Source: Panorpa germanica (taxonomy: Eukaryota > Arthropoda > Insecta > Mecoptera > Panorpidae). From it: 64,000 bases of DNA. Positions 23,669 through 35,929 of the stretch are shown here, one piece after another. Below the pieces are notes generated by a model. The model saw only the letters and a list, made by a program, of their open reading frames with translations. It was not told the origin of the DNA and made no database searches. The translations under genes were made by a program, and so were the position numbers. The stretch is from NCBI GenBank assembly GCA_963678705.1, contig OY783221.1, positions 13,020,001 through 13,084,000 on the forward strand, written 5' to 3'. How positions within the stretch are numbered: the first letter of the stretch is position 1; each line of letters begins with the position of its first letter.

Positions 23669-25749
23669 TATGTTCCTGCGATATCCGCGTGGACCTGGAG
23701 ATGAAGCGTTTTGCGACCCAGGGGTCATCAGTGACACTCCGGTGCTTGCACAGTGTCCAACAAGACCTATTGTACAAAGTGGAATGGCTGCGAGCAGATT
23801 CTCCAGCATCTGTTTCCTCGAAATTCTACCAGTACATCAAAGGAAGAGTACCTCCTTTTAGAAACTTCTCCATACCCGGGGCAGAAATAGATGTAGGTAT
23901 TAATTACGTTAATTAATTAAAGACTTAAAGAAAAATGAGTGAAAGACATTTCTTTGTATTTCTAGTATCAAACTTATACTTATAACACATACACCACTAA
24001 ACACATACTTATAACCATAGGAAATACCTTGACATTAGTTATATAATTATAGAAAATTTATTCTAGTTTTGGCTATATAACACCTTCAAAACTTACTTAC
24101 AAAAACTTTTATTCTGGCAAAGTTTTTATAAAAAAGAAATGTATATGACAGTACATACATGGAAAGAAATGGAATGTAACGATTTATGATTTGGTTTAGT
24201 CAGCTATCGTTTTAGCCGAGTTCTTCATTGTAGAAAAAATTGTAAAATTAGTTGGAGTTAAGTTCATTATTCAAGATATCTGTTATACATTCAGATGGCT
24301 CGCAGCACGGACAAGCAGGTCACGCTGAAGAACCTGGATCTGCCTGCTACGGGCGTCTACTCCTGTGAAGTGTCCTTGGAGACGCCCATATACACTAAAG
24401 CGTCTAGTGACCACGAGTTGACCGTGTTCAGTAGGTATTCTATTTGTATTCTCAGTACAACTCAGGAGGAGCAAGGGAGATATCAATATCATAATCTGTT
24501 TGAGAGAATGAGAGGAGAGACAAGTCATAATATAGGGGCATAAAGCAATTATGTACAAAATATGTTAATTATCCAAACTCTTATTTGACGATCGTTTTAA
24601 TTCTGATATTACTTTGATATTGTATTATACATCTGTTTTTTTTTCCTTCTTTCTGATTCACTGTTAATGATCTCGTACACACAATTATCCCATCTCAGTG
24701 GGATATGAACAATATTATTTTTAACATGCCGTTATTGGAAAATGTGTGTTTTCTAATTAAGTAATTTTACGCAATATCTAAAGAGCCATACGAATAATTA
24801 GTTAATTTCATTTTATTTATCCCCAGTTCCACAGGAGTCGCCACCAAATATTATATTTGGTTTTCCAGCGTACACAGTGGGAGAAAATCTTGAAGCTAAC
24901 TGTACCTCTTTCCCCGCGAATCCTCCGCCACATATAACGTGGCTTATCAACGGTAAAAAGGTGAGAGGTCAAATCAAAGTTATATCCATATCCCACGTAT
25001 ATAGAAAACCTTTAGAATGAATAAGAATAGTGACTGACAACTAAAAATAGAATGTAGATTTAAAAACATTAATATTTTAGGTGGATGAAATGTTAACTCG
25101 GACCTACCCCCACCACGAAGTTGGTTATTTACAGAACACTCAGGGCTTCATCCATGAAGCACCACAATACGACTATGCTAAGCAGTACGGCTACTACGCC
25201 CAAAAGGCTAGCGAACCAGAGAACTCTAAACTGTATAACGAGAAGTATAAAGCGTACCAATTCTACAGACCGAGAGCCGCAAGCCTTGAGAACTATAGTC
25301 CGTTCAGCGATGGATTAGAAAGTAGCTATGATGAGAAGAAGAACAGGAGACATTTGGCTGCAGTTGAGAAACCAAGCGTCAGTAAGATATCTTCCACGAC
25401 GCAGCTGAATATCCCTGTATCGGAATTACATATAGGTGAATACGGCAAGATGGAATTGACTTGTTTAGCAACCATCCCCGCGTTTGTCAACGCCGGGGAA
25501 AGTTACGCGGACTACAAGATGCAAACGGTTACTGGTAGGTTGTCCATATTACATAAACAGGTTTCCAAGCCAATTATTTCTTTAAAACTACGATGTATTT
25601 TGATTTCAGTTGATGTGATTCCTTCAGAACCTTCCAACCATGCCAGCGTAGCTAATAATTCATTTTCCTCCACACCCTGCAATTGGCCATCTTTCTTTGT
25701 AACGGCGAGTGCAACGGCGGTGCTCATCATCTGCAGCAGCTTCGTATGA
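23669..25749 (+). CDS. Beaten-path (Beat) family Ig protein, gene A; first exon(s) not found
   Basis: Five exons are supported by GT-AG borders and phase: 23,669-23,892, 24,295-24,430, 24,827-24,960, 25,081-25,534 and 25,610-25,749 (phases 0, 1, 0, 1). They encode 361 residues. Ig1 (residues ~1-119) has the Beat pattern: CDIRVDLEM, SVTLRCLH, YKVEWLRAD, FYQYIKG, FSIPGAEID, QVTLKNLDLPATGVYSCEV. Ig2 has the pairs EANCTS/ELTCLA and HITWLINGKK, with a Tyr-rich insert (residues ~168-267) between its halves. The C-terminus (SFFVTASATAVLIICSSFV) is hydrophobic with no tail, suggesting a GPI-anchor signal. Drosophila Beats are neuronal surface or secreted proteins that bind Sidestep-family receptors in axon guidance; that role here is inferred. 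The exon with the signal peptide must end in phase 1 upstream. Gene B is an inverted paralogue. Confidence 0.9.
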
Positions 25750-25753
25750 ATTC

Positions 25754-25759
25754 AATAAA
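25754..25759 (+). terminator. poly(A) signal of gene A
   Basis: An AATAAA begins four bases after the TGA stop (25,747-25,749). The same arrangement occurs in gene B. A 3' UTR using it would be only tens of bases long. The bases following it are conserved between the paralogues to about 25,813. Confidence 0.6.
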
Positions 25760-25814
25760 AACTTACTTAAGTACAATCACATAAAAATATACGCATTTAT
25801 ATTATTTTATTATA

Positions 25815-28020
25815 CAACAATATCTATATCTATAAACTGTAAACAAATGGTAATCTATTTTACGCTTTTTGCGTCAATTAATATTAAGTGTAGTCTTCTA
25901 TGTAAATTTATATACATAAATCTGTCTATCCCTTTCATTTATATATCAGAGTGTCTATATTGAAAAGAGCAAACAATAATAATTGGGTTGGAAGGGTTGG
26001 AATTAAATCACTCTATTGACTTATAATTTGTCCAATTCTTTTGGACACTCTGAATTTAATAATTATATACTTTTGTAAGCAAAATAAGTTACTAAGCATC
26101 TCAAGAAGCACAAAGTATAAACCATTTGTCCTTCTGCGATGTTATTGTTATATAGATACTAAGTTTTCGATTGATACAGGTTCGGGTTTCTTCTAAAGAT
26201 TTAATAATAAATGAGAAAGGGCCGGTATGTATAGCATTTTCCAATAGGAAGATTAGATCTTCTGGAAGATACCGACATATCGATAAATCTTATGGTCAGG
26301 AAGCTATGCAACTAGAAGTATCTTTCTAATAATCATCAAAAGAAGATTTACTTTCATATATTCGACTAGGTGGTTAGTCTAAGAAGACTAAAGATTTAAG
26401 CAATCGAAAACAGCAACGACGGTTATCTGTTAGAAAATAGAAGACACACTTAAGAAGAAGAAGAAGAAGCAAGAATTTAGCTTTTGCGACCAAAATAACG
26501 AAGTGTTAATTCTGCTACGGTATAGTTCAGACGAGGGTGGTAACTGTTACAAATTTTGAAGAGGAGAAACTATAAGCTATATATGAGAACCTAATAGCAC
26601 TTACTATGATCTAATGGGCTCTTAAAACAACCAATTTGGTTGACAAGAACATGCTGTGTTGCAGAGGATGTTGTACAACTGCGGTCAGGGTGATGATTGA
26701 GGTTCATGTTGTAACAACGGTTGGAGTAAGATCAAACTTATGATCTTGATATTTAAAGAAAATAATAAACAACACCAAGAGTAAAATTGGTTGGCATGTT
26801 GCTTTCTTTGTGGTAGCAAGTCTATGGGGGCGTAATAGATAATTTTCCAGAAACTATTATTGGTATAATATGGTTAGAACCGCGCAAATCAGAAAACTTA
26901 TTCTCTATATAATAACTTTATTATAAATACAACATAGAATATTTTGTACCTCAATACAGCGAACACAATCAGAATCTGATATTATCCGGATGAGTAGGGT
27001 TTTAGCAGTGGTGTCAAAGATTAAGTCAGATAATCTTTGACATCACTGTAGCTATCTAATTATTGTGTAATATATTGGTATCTATATCAATATATTTCCA
27101 ATTGATTACGTGAAAATAAAAAGACCACTTTTTAAATTATTATCTTCCTTTTATAAAAACATTATTGAGACGTATATTATTTTAATAGCTAGTAATAATT
27201 AAATATTTAAATATTTTATTGCTGTCTTTATTAGGAGAAAATTAATAACAAAGTTACCAACTGTTAGGTTCACCTTCTATTTGAAGCTGGTAAACCTTCC
27301 TTCCTAGCTGGTCAGTTTATATAAAGATAGCAATAAACTATTTAACGAACTAAAAATATAAAGTTATCTAATTAATTAATTTGTAATTAAGAATAATAAA
27401 GAAGTTATTATATTATAATATATATATATATATAAAAATATACGTATTGATTTGTATAATATGTAAATAAATTTTTATTCCAATTAAATAATTCGATCTT
27501 AAATAATAGCTTTAACTGTCATGCTTATATACTCGTAGCTATGTTAGGTACCATTTTAAATAATTATATTTTACGTGTACCTTAAAAAAATAAATAGGAT
27601 AAATTAAAATATTGTATATAACTAGCAAGTAGAACAGTGTTCTAAAGGGGCGATAACTTTACTGCAACATTCTACATATTAATAATAGTTGCAACAGTGT
27701 TCGCGTACCTTTAGTTAACCTTGTCAAATATTGTTTAAGTTGAAATTAGAAAATATTTAATTTGAGAACTGATATATTATTTAAAAGAAGAATTTGTTCG
27801 TAAGATGGTGCCACTATTAACAAATCCATATGGTTTTTAGATAGTACCAACCTTCAAGGGATACGTGTCTAAATTTCATGATATTCAGTGGTTTTAGTGA
27901 TACTACTTTTGTAATTTTCAAAAGAATAGAAAAATCTAAATTCCGTGGGTTGATAAATCATTGCTTTTAATGGGATACCACTCATCAAACTATTGCTTTC
28001 CTTGAACAGTATTTATCTTT
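25815..28020. other. gene-free spacer downstream of gene A
   Basis: No coding region is recognised. An AAG run lies near 26,454-26,468. A near-perfect short hairpin at 27,006-27,048 is listed separately. Confidence 0.4.
27006..27048. repeat. short near-perfect hairpin
   Basis: The 18-base arms CAGTGGTGTCAAAGATTA and TAATCTTTGACATCACTG pair at 17 of 18 positions around a 7-base loop (AGTCAGA). The stem is shorter than usual for a microRNA precursor, and I see no wider pairing. Confidence 0.8.
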
Positions 28021-28024
28021 TTAA

Positions 28025-28718
28025 GGAGGTACAGGATGTTGGAGGGTCGATACAAATAGTAAAAATACATGCTGTCTCAAAATTTTAGAAATCTAGCGTT
28101 CATAGTTTTCCTTTTTATACATGATTAAAAATAGTCATTTTCCATACAAATCATAATTTTTAGCTCAATTTCTCCACATAATATAACTTTTAACTATGAA
28201 AAAATGGTGACACGGCTTTCAAAAACTGGGTGTATATAAATGAATATTTTCTGTAACTATTGCAAAAAGAAAATTATCAAAAATTACGAAAATATTTAAA
28301 TAAAACCAGTAAAAAACAGTAAGTGTAGGTTATAAGCCGGCAACATTGCAAATCTCAATTTGAGCGGGAAATTCAAAATCGGAATAAATATTTTATAAAA
28401 TATAACAATTTATTTGTCAAAGAACCAAATCACGCATGCGTAATTATTTACAGCGTTGCCAAATTTATTATTCCTTGTTCAAAATATTTAATTTGAATTT
28501 AAATTGAATTAATATAAATTTGATATTAATTATAGGTAATTTTTCATTTATTTAACTATAATATGCATAAAAAAATAATTTTAACTGGCAAATAGCAGTT
28601 TAATAGGGAATTGAAAAATTCATTTTCAAAGGTACAGTCCCAATATTTGCTCGTCCCTCATGTACTTCGTATTACCGAGAGATAAACTTTTTGCATTGAC
28701 GGTACGTCCTGTACCTCC
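28025..28718. mobile_element. Kolobok-like MITE, 694 bp
   Basis: TTAA on both sides (28,021-28,024 and 28,719-28,722) encloses perfect 12-base inverted ends GGAGGTACAGGA / TCCTGTACCTCC. The TTAAGG start is the style of Kolobok/T2 elements rather than piggyBac (which starts CCY). It is non-coding and AT-rich. It has the same length class as the elements at 34.4 and 62.2 kb. Confidence 0.8.
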
Positions 28719-29474
28719 TTAAGGGTTGATAGGTTAAAAGGATTTTGTGTAAATCTTGTCTTTTGTCTTAATTTAACAAATTGCCCATCATGGCTGTAGT
28801 CATAAAAAGTTATTTTGAATAATTTCAGTTCTATTTTAATTATTTACTAATCTAATTATGAATACTAGATTAGATTAATTAGAAGTTTATTATTTTTTTA
28901 AATAATTTAGATAGAACCAATCAATCACGAAATTAAAATTAATGAATTGTTAGTAATTTAAAAACAAATATACGAATTTGAATCATCACTAGTTCTTAAT
29001 GTAATTCAAATTTTTTCATGTTTCTGCGTGCATCGATGCAGGATTTTGCTTATGAAATACGTCACATGCAGTATTGCATTTGAATGAACTGCTTCAGAAA
29101 AAACTTAATTCAATGTTAAAATATAATTTGTTATTATGATTAAATATATGCCAAAACTGAACAACCAGGGTCTGTTGAACATCAATTTTAGGATACAGAT
29201 TTCTTTGTAGTAGTTTGATATTTATCTTTTGTAAGATACGTGCGATAACACCAGAAAGAAACTAATTTTAAAACTGCAAGATGTATTTAATGTTGATTTT
29301 AAATATCCAAGGTTGTTTAGTTCCGGAATTAAATATTTTTAATTTTTTAAGCAAAGCACAGTTCGCAATAAGTAATTTTCTGGAACTTTTTTAAAATAAC
29401 ACGTAATATCCACATGACATTAGATTTTCCCTGTATATAAAATATGCTCCAAATATGAAAATAACATCTTGTGC

Positions 29475-29475
<1 letters not shown>

Positions 29476-29514
<39 letters not shown>
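29476..29514. repeat. (AT)n microsatellite
   Basis: Uninterrupted TA/AT dinucleotide run of about 39 bases. Confidence 0.95.
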
Positions 29515-29517
<3 letters not shown>

Positions 29518-30139
29518 TAATTTTTTTTTATTGCTAGTTTTCTTGGAGTATTATACTATTTTGGAATCCTGAAGAGTTGCGCCAATTTTTAAGGAAACTT
29601 GCCATAGCAGTGTTCATACTTTTTCTTTACACCACGATGAGTTAAAGTGGACAGAAAGTAAAAATCTTTAAACATTTTAGGGAAAAAAATAATTTCTATT
29701 GATTTTTGTGTAAAAACTACTAATATTCTGGGATTTTTAATGGTTGTTGTGGATAGCAGTGCTATTTAGGTTGCCGATACAAAAAAAAAATCAGAAATAT
29801 TAAAAAAATTGTGGTCATGGTAGTTAAAAACATTTTAAGGTGTTTCAATTTTCGAAAATATTTTATTTTTTTTTCTAATTCCTAAACAAAATGAGATAAA
29901 TGTTTTTTTTCTTTTTTTGTTGTGTAGTCATGAGCAGGACCACCCTCTGGTGCCCGCTTTATAGCTATATATAGCTTTATAGCGATATAGACAAAATTGT
30001 CTTAGGACAATCGGGTTATTAAATACAACTGGCCTAATACGTTTTAACACAGTTGACATGAATCTCTTATTATTATTCGAGCATTATGTGTTATTTTAAA
30101 AGTTTCGTCTTTATGTTACCAGTCTTTAACCATCAACGA

Positions 30140-30420
30140 TAAATTCAAAAACAAATCACTTCGCAATCAATGTCTTCCTCCGCTAAGCTGTCTATTATAC
30201 ATTTACATTTTAACCGACGATTAAGTTACTGAATTGTATTTAACAACGGATCAATTCCTATAGCTTCTTTTCATTTATTCTGTTCATGTTATATTATTCT
30301 ATTTGTCATTATTCCCAGCGTTCATTTACTGAATATGCTTTATATTTATAAAATCAGTTTTAAAATGTATTTTTTGTAAATATTTATTATATACAAATAA
30401 ACTACATATTTGTAAAAATC
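30140..30420 (+). repeat. dispersed repeat, inverted partner at 43.4-43.65 kb
   Basis: The words CCTCCGCTAAGCTGTCTATTAT, CCCAGCGTTCATTTACTG and the AATATGCTTTATATTTATAA run recur in reverse orientation at 43,380-43,640 with the same order and spacing. No coding capacity or clear termini are visible. Confidence 0.7.
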
Positions 30421-30700
30421 GTAATTGTCGTTTTCTTATATTTGTCTACTTCACAAAAAATGTTGTTAAATTGCATAAAATTTTAATAGATTTAAAAATT
30501 ACATCCCCATAGGAAATTGTAGTGTTTGATGAAGCGAATATTGTTCACCGATGGCATGAGAGTGCAATGTCAACGAAAAATACCCCTTTCCGCTTACTAC
30601 CACGAGTAGTGTAGCCAACGATTCAATCATTCGGCCACGCTGACTACGAAAAACAATTATCATAAAACAATAATTTCACTTATAATTATTTTTAATAATA

Positions 30701-31309
30701 ATGGGCTTGTGTCCTATATCTTAATTTCTATAAAAGTGTACTATATATTGATAAAGTGGCTTACTAGAACCTCAAATATCCAATTATTTTTTAATAACTC
30801 CTTATATGTTAAGAGATATTAAGAATTAAAAAAGTCATTTTGTCTCTTTAATTATTAAAGGGATTCAACGTTGTACACATTCCAAGTGCATGTGACATCA
30901 CAATCCTTGTGTAAGGTTACCAACCTTACAGCTCATAAAGCTTTGTTATATGTTTACAGCTATTTCAAGGAACAATCAAATTTTAATATTATGTCTGCTT
31001 TAGCAGGGTTAAATAAAATAAAAACTTATTATTCTTTGATTTGACTTGATTATTTGACTGCCAACAGCTACAGAACAATACCACAGCACTGACCTACTCA
31101 ACAAATAACTGACGTTAAAATGCATTTCACATCATACAAATATGGCCGACCATTTCTAGCGCTAAAACTACAATTCAAACTTTTAATTGCTATATCTCCG
31201 TCAACGTTTAGATATTTAATAAAATAGACACGCCAATACACATTTATTAACATCATTTTCAATCAACAATTGAAAAATTGACCACTTAAAAATGAGGACA
31301 CAAGCCCAT
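30701..31309. mobile_element. TA-flanked MITE with ATGGGCTTGTGTCCT ends, 609 bp
   Basis: ATGGGCTTGTGTCCT at the left and its inverse AGGACACAAGCCCAT at the right are each bordered by TA (30,699-30,700 and 31,310-31,311), which indicates a Tc1/mariner-type target. It is non-coding. A partial inverted copy lies at 48,640-48,835, with a second fragment at 48,050-48,125. Confidence 0.8.
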
Positions 31310-31792
31310 TATAAAAATGTAACGGTTTTTATCATGAAATGCTGTTATACATATATAAATATGTGTATCATGGAAAGAAATATAGGATTTTAATCCTAAA
31401 TTATAATGGATAATGGTTGCCCTGTAATTACCCCCTAAAAAACCGACCTAAATTAACTGTGGTACTCCGAGGCTGCGGTACGCGGATTACAATGGATTTC
31501 CTCGGTCCCAAGACGCGTTATCTCGCGAATTACTTCATAAATAAAACAGAGAAATATCTCAAGGCTTACCGTACATATTCTAATAACTCAGTTTTCACTT
31601 CGCAGTTACTTTAGATGCGCATATTTTAATAATAAAACATTTTAAAATTCAGAAACTAATTATAAGTCATTCATGCATTATGTTTTATTTATGAATATTC
31701 ATTATTTTGCCTACTTATCAATATGTATCAAACTTTATAAATCCAATGCATCCGAATAATGTATCTTGGTATATACTCGTACAAGTTATTTG

Positions 31793-32156
31793 TCTGTTTT
31801 ATTTGTTGTATTTGCATAATTATCTTACATGCATTCAACACTTATAGGACAATGGTCATTCACAGCTGTAAATAGTTCTGCTCATGCGCAGTAGGTAATT
31901 ATCGATTCCAGGGCGCTATAAATAGCTGGAAAGAACCTGGACTGGAACAAGTCTTGAGTTTGAGCTTTGGGATGCATTGATACAAGTACTATTTGCATTA
32001 ACTCTCTGTTCTCTTACTTATTGCTGTTCCCGTTGCTGTAGCCGTTGGTTTGTTGATGTTGCGATCTCGGTAAACATTTTTATTGTAATCCTCTTCCCCT
32101 CTACCGCGATTACTTGTTGAGTCAATAAATTTAATGATCTTTAGTGGAGGGCACAC
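31793..32156 (+). mobile_element. candidate solo LTR (fossil)
   Basis: The layout is that of an LTR: a TATAAATA box (31,917-31,924), a GC-richer stretch where a transcript would start ~30 bases later, and an AATAAA (32,124-32,129) about 200 bases downstream of the box. No internal retroelement region is attached. The ends are not certain and I did not confirm a target-site duplication. A host promoter remnant is the alternative. Confidence 0.3.
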
Positions 32157-32466
32157 TGAATGACACTAATGAAAGAATTTAATTAAAGAATTGTAATCTG
32201 TTCATTATTTGATTTTTGTTATGAATAAAAAAGGAAATTGTATTTTTATACTTTCTCAATGGAAGATATTTATTTATCAACATAGTCTCCTTTAAGTTTG
32301 ATAAATTCCATCTAGCGTTTTTACAATTTTTTTATTACTATCAAATAATAGCTTCCTTCATGAAGGCACTAAAATGACGCGTTTGTTTCAGTAATTTCAA
32401 TGATGACCTCGCATTACTTTGTATTTTATAGGTATATTATCTGGGTTTGGTTTGTTATTAAGTTAA

Positions 32467-33384
32467 CCCTGCGTGTGTTTGCTGGGTCTTTTAAGGAACA
32501 GTTTAAATTTCAAACTAAAATTTCTCTATCACAAGTACATAACGCGCTTCACCTATGCCCCCTAAAAAATCTAGGTAGTGGTAGGGACTTAATGTTCCAG
32601 CAGCGTCCGGATCTGGCAGTTTACCGGCAAAGAAGTTGTTAGTAAATGCACTTTTTTTGCTTTTCTCGTTGTTTTGCAGTTTTTTCCTGGTTAAAATAAT
32701 TTTTTTATGTAATTTAATATATTATTTCTTATATTATATATATAAATTTTTTTTATTACTTCATCTTTTTACTACCATAAGTTTTTGAAGATGGGTGCCC
32801 ATTTAACGGGTAAACTAGAAAAGCGAAAACGATGTTTTCTTTGCACAAAACAAAAAAACAATGTATTCTTGTGCATCACGCGATAATCGTCGTAGCCAAT
32901 CTTATCCTTTTGACACTAATTATTATTAACTAATAATAATTAATATTTCATAACTTTTGTATTTTCAACAATAAAAACTTATTTTGTACCGAATAATCCA
33001 TTTATTATGACATGCCTGAATCTGTAAAATATTCCCCACTTTCAGGTGCACAATTAATTCAACTTTTTGGAGCACACGCCAAAGACACTACATTCTTTCG
33101 AAAGCTTATAGTCTAAGATAAAAAAATTTACAACCGTTTTTCTTAATATTTGTTTGTTATAAAGTTACGAATTTTTTAACAATATTCCATTTTTCCGCGT
33201 TTTTCACTATTTGTGAATTTTTATTTACAACGGTGTTAAACTTTAGACTTTGGCAACTTCTGGACACTTGAAGAAGTAATCCAGAATTTTTACAGATTTT
33301 TTGAAAGCTTAAGAAATTTAACTGTTCCCTCAAAGACCCAGTGTACACACCATGACTCGAAAAATATAGTGTTCACACGCAGGG
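32467..33384 (+). mobile_element. piggyBac-family element, internally deleted, 918 bp
   Basis: TTAA flanks both ends (32,463-32,466 and 33,385-33,388). The termini are CCCTGCGTGTG and its exact inverse CACACGCAGGG. Behind them the motif CTGGGTCTTT, AGGGAACAG or similar, then TTAAATTTC is repeated at both ends, but at different distances (the right end has an extra ~27 bases). This asymmetry is typical of piggyBac ends. A short frame from 32,791 contains KRKRCFLCTKQ, which may be a vestige of the Cys-rich C-terminus of a piggyBac transposase. That last point is tentative. Confidence 0.85.
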
Positions 33385-33559
33385 TTAAATCAATTATGTA
33401 TATTCATAATCATAAACTTATTAGGCAACAGGGTCAACAATTTTGAAAATATGATCACTAGGCAAAATACTAAAACAAAGAAATACAAGAAAACTCAAAT
33501 CAAGCATGGGAAAAAAATCAAAAATAATTAAATTATAAATTGTAAAAATTATTGAATTA

Positions 33560-33640
33560 AGTGGTAATAACTACCGAAAGTTGATGCACTAAAGATAAAT
33601 ATAAGAACAACACATCAAATTAAAAACAGAGGTAATAACT
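33560..33640 (+). repeat. short dispersed repeat shared with 39.0 kb
   Basis: GGTAATAACTACCGAAAGTT followed by GATGCACT recurs in nearly the same form at 39,010-39,045. It may be the distal edge of the direct repeat family at 35.9 and 39.1 kb. Confidence 0.5.
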
Positions 33641-34363
33641 CCGCAATCCTTATTTCAATCAAGCAATGCATAAAAATATAGTACAACGAATTTCCCTTTA
33701 ATTTTCCACAATTTATCACATGTAATAAATACTAAAAAGAATTAGTATTACACGATTAGCACATTTTCTCGCCCCCTGTATTTCCCAGCGAGCGTTTCCG
33801 GCTTAGAGGGTCGATGCACGGAGTTTGGCGTACAATGTAGGGTCATAAACGTATGGTTTTTGTGGTAACGCCTGGCGATAACAGCTAATAAAATAAAACA
33901 ATCTCGACCCGCGTTCACGGTTTATTATTATTATACGAGTATTACGCATGCAGGGCCTAGGGCCTAGGGCGTAGGGGCGAAGGGCCCCCTATCACGAATC
34001 ATGACAATTCCACGTCCCCAACATGGTCAAACAGTAATTATGATTATGACTTTTGATTTATGGAACCTGCGTGAAATACGCTGGGAAATCGGAAATCTTT
34101 ATTGGAAATTTCCTGAATAGCTGACGCATTATCTGAACGTATTATGTAGATACTAAAATTACCATTAAAATATTCATAGGTTGTAATTTTCTTTTTACAA
34201 GATATTAATTCGGCTTATTATTAAATTTCATAAGATTATTTTTTTATATAACATCGGATGGTCCGAGATTTGAAATCAGAGAAACCTTAATCCAAAAAAT
34301 GGTATATCAAAGAAGATTTGTTAAGGACAAATATCCCAAGAGACAGTAACGTATTCTATTTAA

Positions 34364-35049
34364 GGTGATTCTCCCGTGTGATGAGCTCAAAAAATCGATT
34401 ATTTTTTTGCATAAATTTATTCCTTAACATTTGCAGAATATGCTGGTAAAGTGATTTTTTTAAATTCGAAGTCGTTATAAAGACACAGCAGTTAAAAGAA
34501 GCAGATGTTCGGAGCGCGTAGTTGAGTGGTAGGAACTTTAAACGCGTTTTTCTGAAAACTGTGTTTTTCAAAGTTTCCTCCATCATTTCTCGAGAACGGT
34601 TTGACCGATTCACTTATATAATAATTTATAGGATAGACTCAGCACATGTACACGCACGGAATGAACTAAAACCTTCCAAAAATTCAAAGTATTTCTAATC
34701 ATTTCGAAACGAAAAAGTGAAAAAAAAGTCATGAAATTTGAAACTTTTTTTTTTAGAAGTCTGACAAAAACCCAATTTTTAATATTTTCAAATAATTCTA
34801 GTTTATTCCATGCAATTGTTTTCTTTCTTTCTGATCAGCGCCCCTTTTTGAGGCAGGTGTCTTCAGAGTGGTACAGCATACGTTCTAATGAACATTTTTA
34901 CATGAAATTTGTTTTACATACTTTTGAAATAATAATAAATAACTGATAAAAAACTTAAAGTTGTATCTTTTCATTGGACGTCAAAAAAGATTCTCAAAAA
35001 ATGCTTAAAAAAGTGTTGGATTCATACTGATTTTTTGCACGGTGATACC
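34364..35049. mobile_element. Kolobok-like MITE, 686 bp
   Basis: TTAA on both sides (34,360-34,363 and 35,050-35,053) encloses GGTGATTCTCCCGTG and, inverted at the other end, GGTATCACCGTG. The ends are less perfect than in the 28-kb element. The inside is non-coding and includes the CTCGAGAACGGTTTGACCG type of sequence common in such elements. Confidence 0.6.
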
Positions 35050-35929
35050 TTAAGGATAGAAAAATAAAAAATCGCATGGTAGCCTGACCTTTCTTGGTAC
35101 AGGAGGAACTGCACATAGGACAAACTTGCAAAAAAATGTATTCTAAAAAAAGTGTTTGATTCACGCTGAGATCTTATGCTTATAATTATGATTATAAAGT
35201 AAGCTTAAGAAAGATGTGAAATTTCATTAAAAATAATTTAAGAGTGAAATTCACTTGAAATAATAGCTAATATGCCTTACGATTTATACTGAATGATATA
35301 AAGAACTTTAGAAAATAGAAATCTTCTTTTTAAAGGTAAGACTGCCACCCACTTAGTGCTTTAATTTGAAAAAAAAAACAATAAACTAGGAACTGAATTA
35401 AAGTAGACCCTACCACAAGCGCCCAGACATAAGTCCGGCCCTGATTCAAAGCATATGGTAACCTACTTGTGGGTAAATAATCCATCTCTAACATAATCAA
35501 ATTGCCATTCACTGCCAGCAGTTAAACTATAAATATCAAATACTTGTTTATCGAACCATTGTATTACAACTCTATGAATAATTTTGTTTCTTGCTCTATT
35601 TTGCGTTGCTCCTGATATCAACATATTGGTCTGAATTTGTGTGTATTATTGTGAGGCTATTAATAATTCATTCCTTTATTCCAGTCTTCCCCAACCTCTT
35701 ACGCCACCTACTCCCACCCTCAACCTAGTTCAGGTTCTTGTGTTTTCTATTGACTAGCTTTCCTATTTGCTGAGCGACATGTGTGTGATATATGTAGTTT
35801 CTAATCCAGAGGCGAACTTTAACTAAAACATTCATCGGACCTCGGTTTGCAATATTGTCACCGAAAAATTGAACTACCGAAAATTAATTTTATACAGAAG
35901 AATCAAATGCTGCAATTCTTTACGTGTAA

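Noticed and set aside
31417-31614. 65-codon frame with slightly higher GC content as a small gene.
   Set aside because: No recognisable domain, signal peptide, promoter or splice context, and its length is within chance expectation.
34731-34946. 71-codon frame as a gene.
   Set aside because: It lies entirely within the Kolobok-like MITE at 34,364-35,049.
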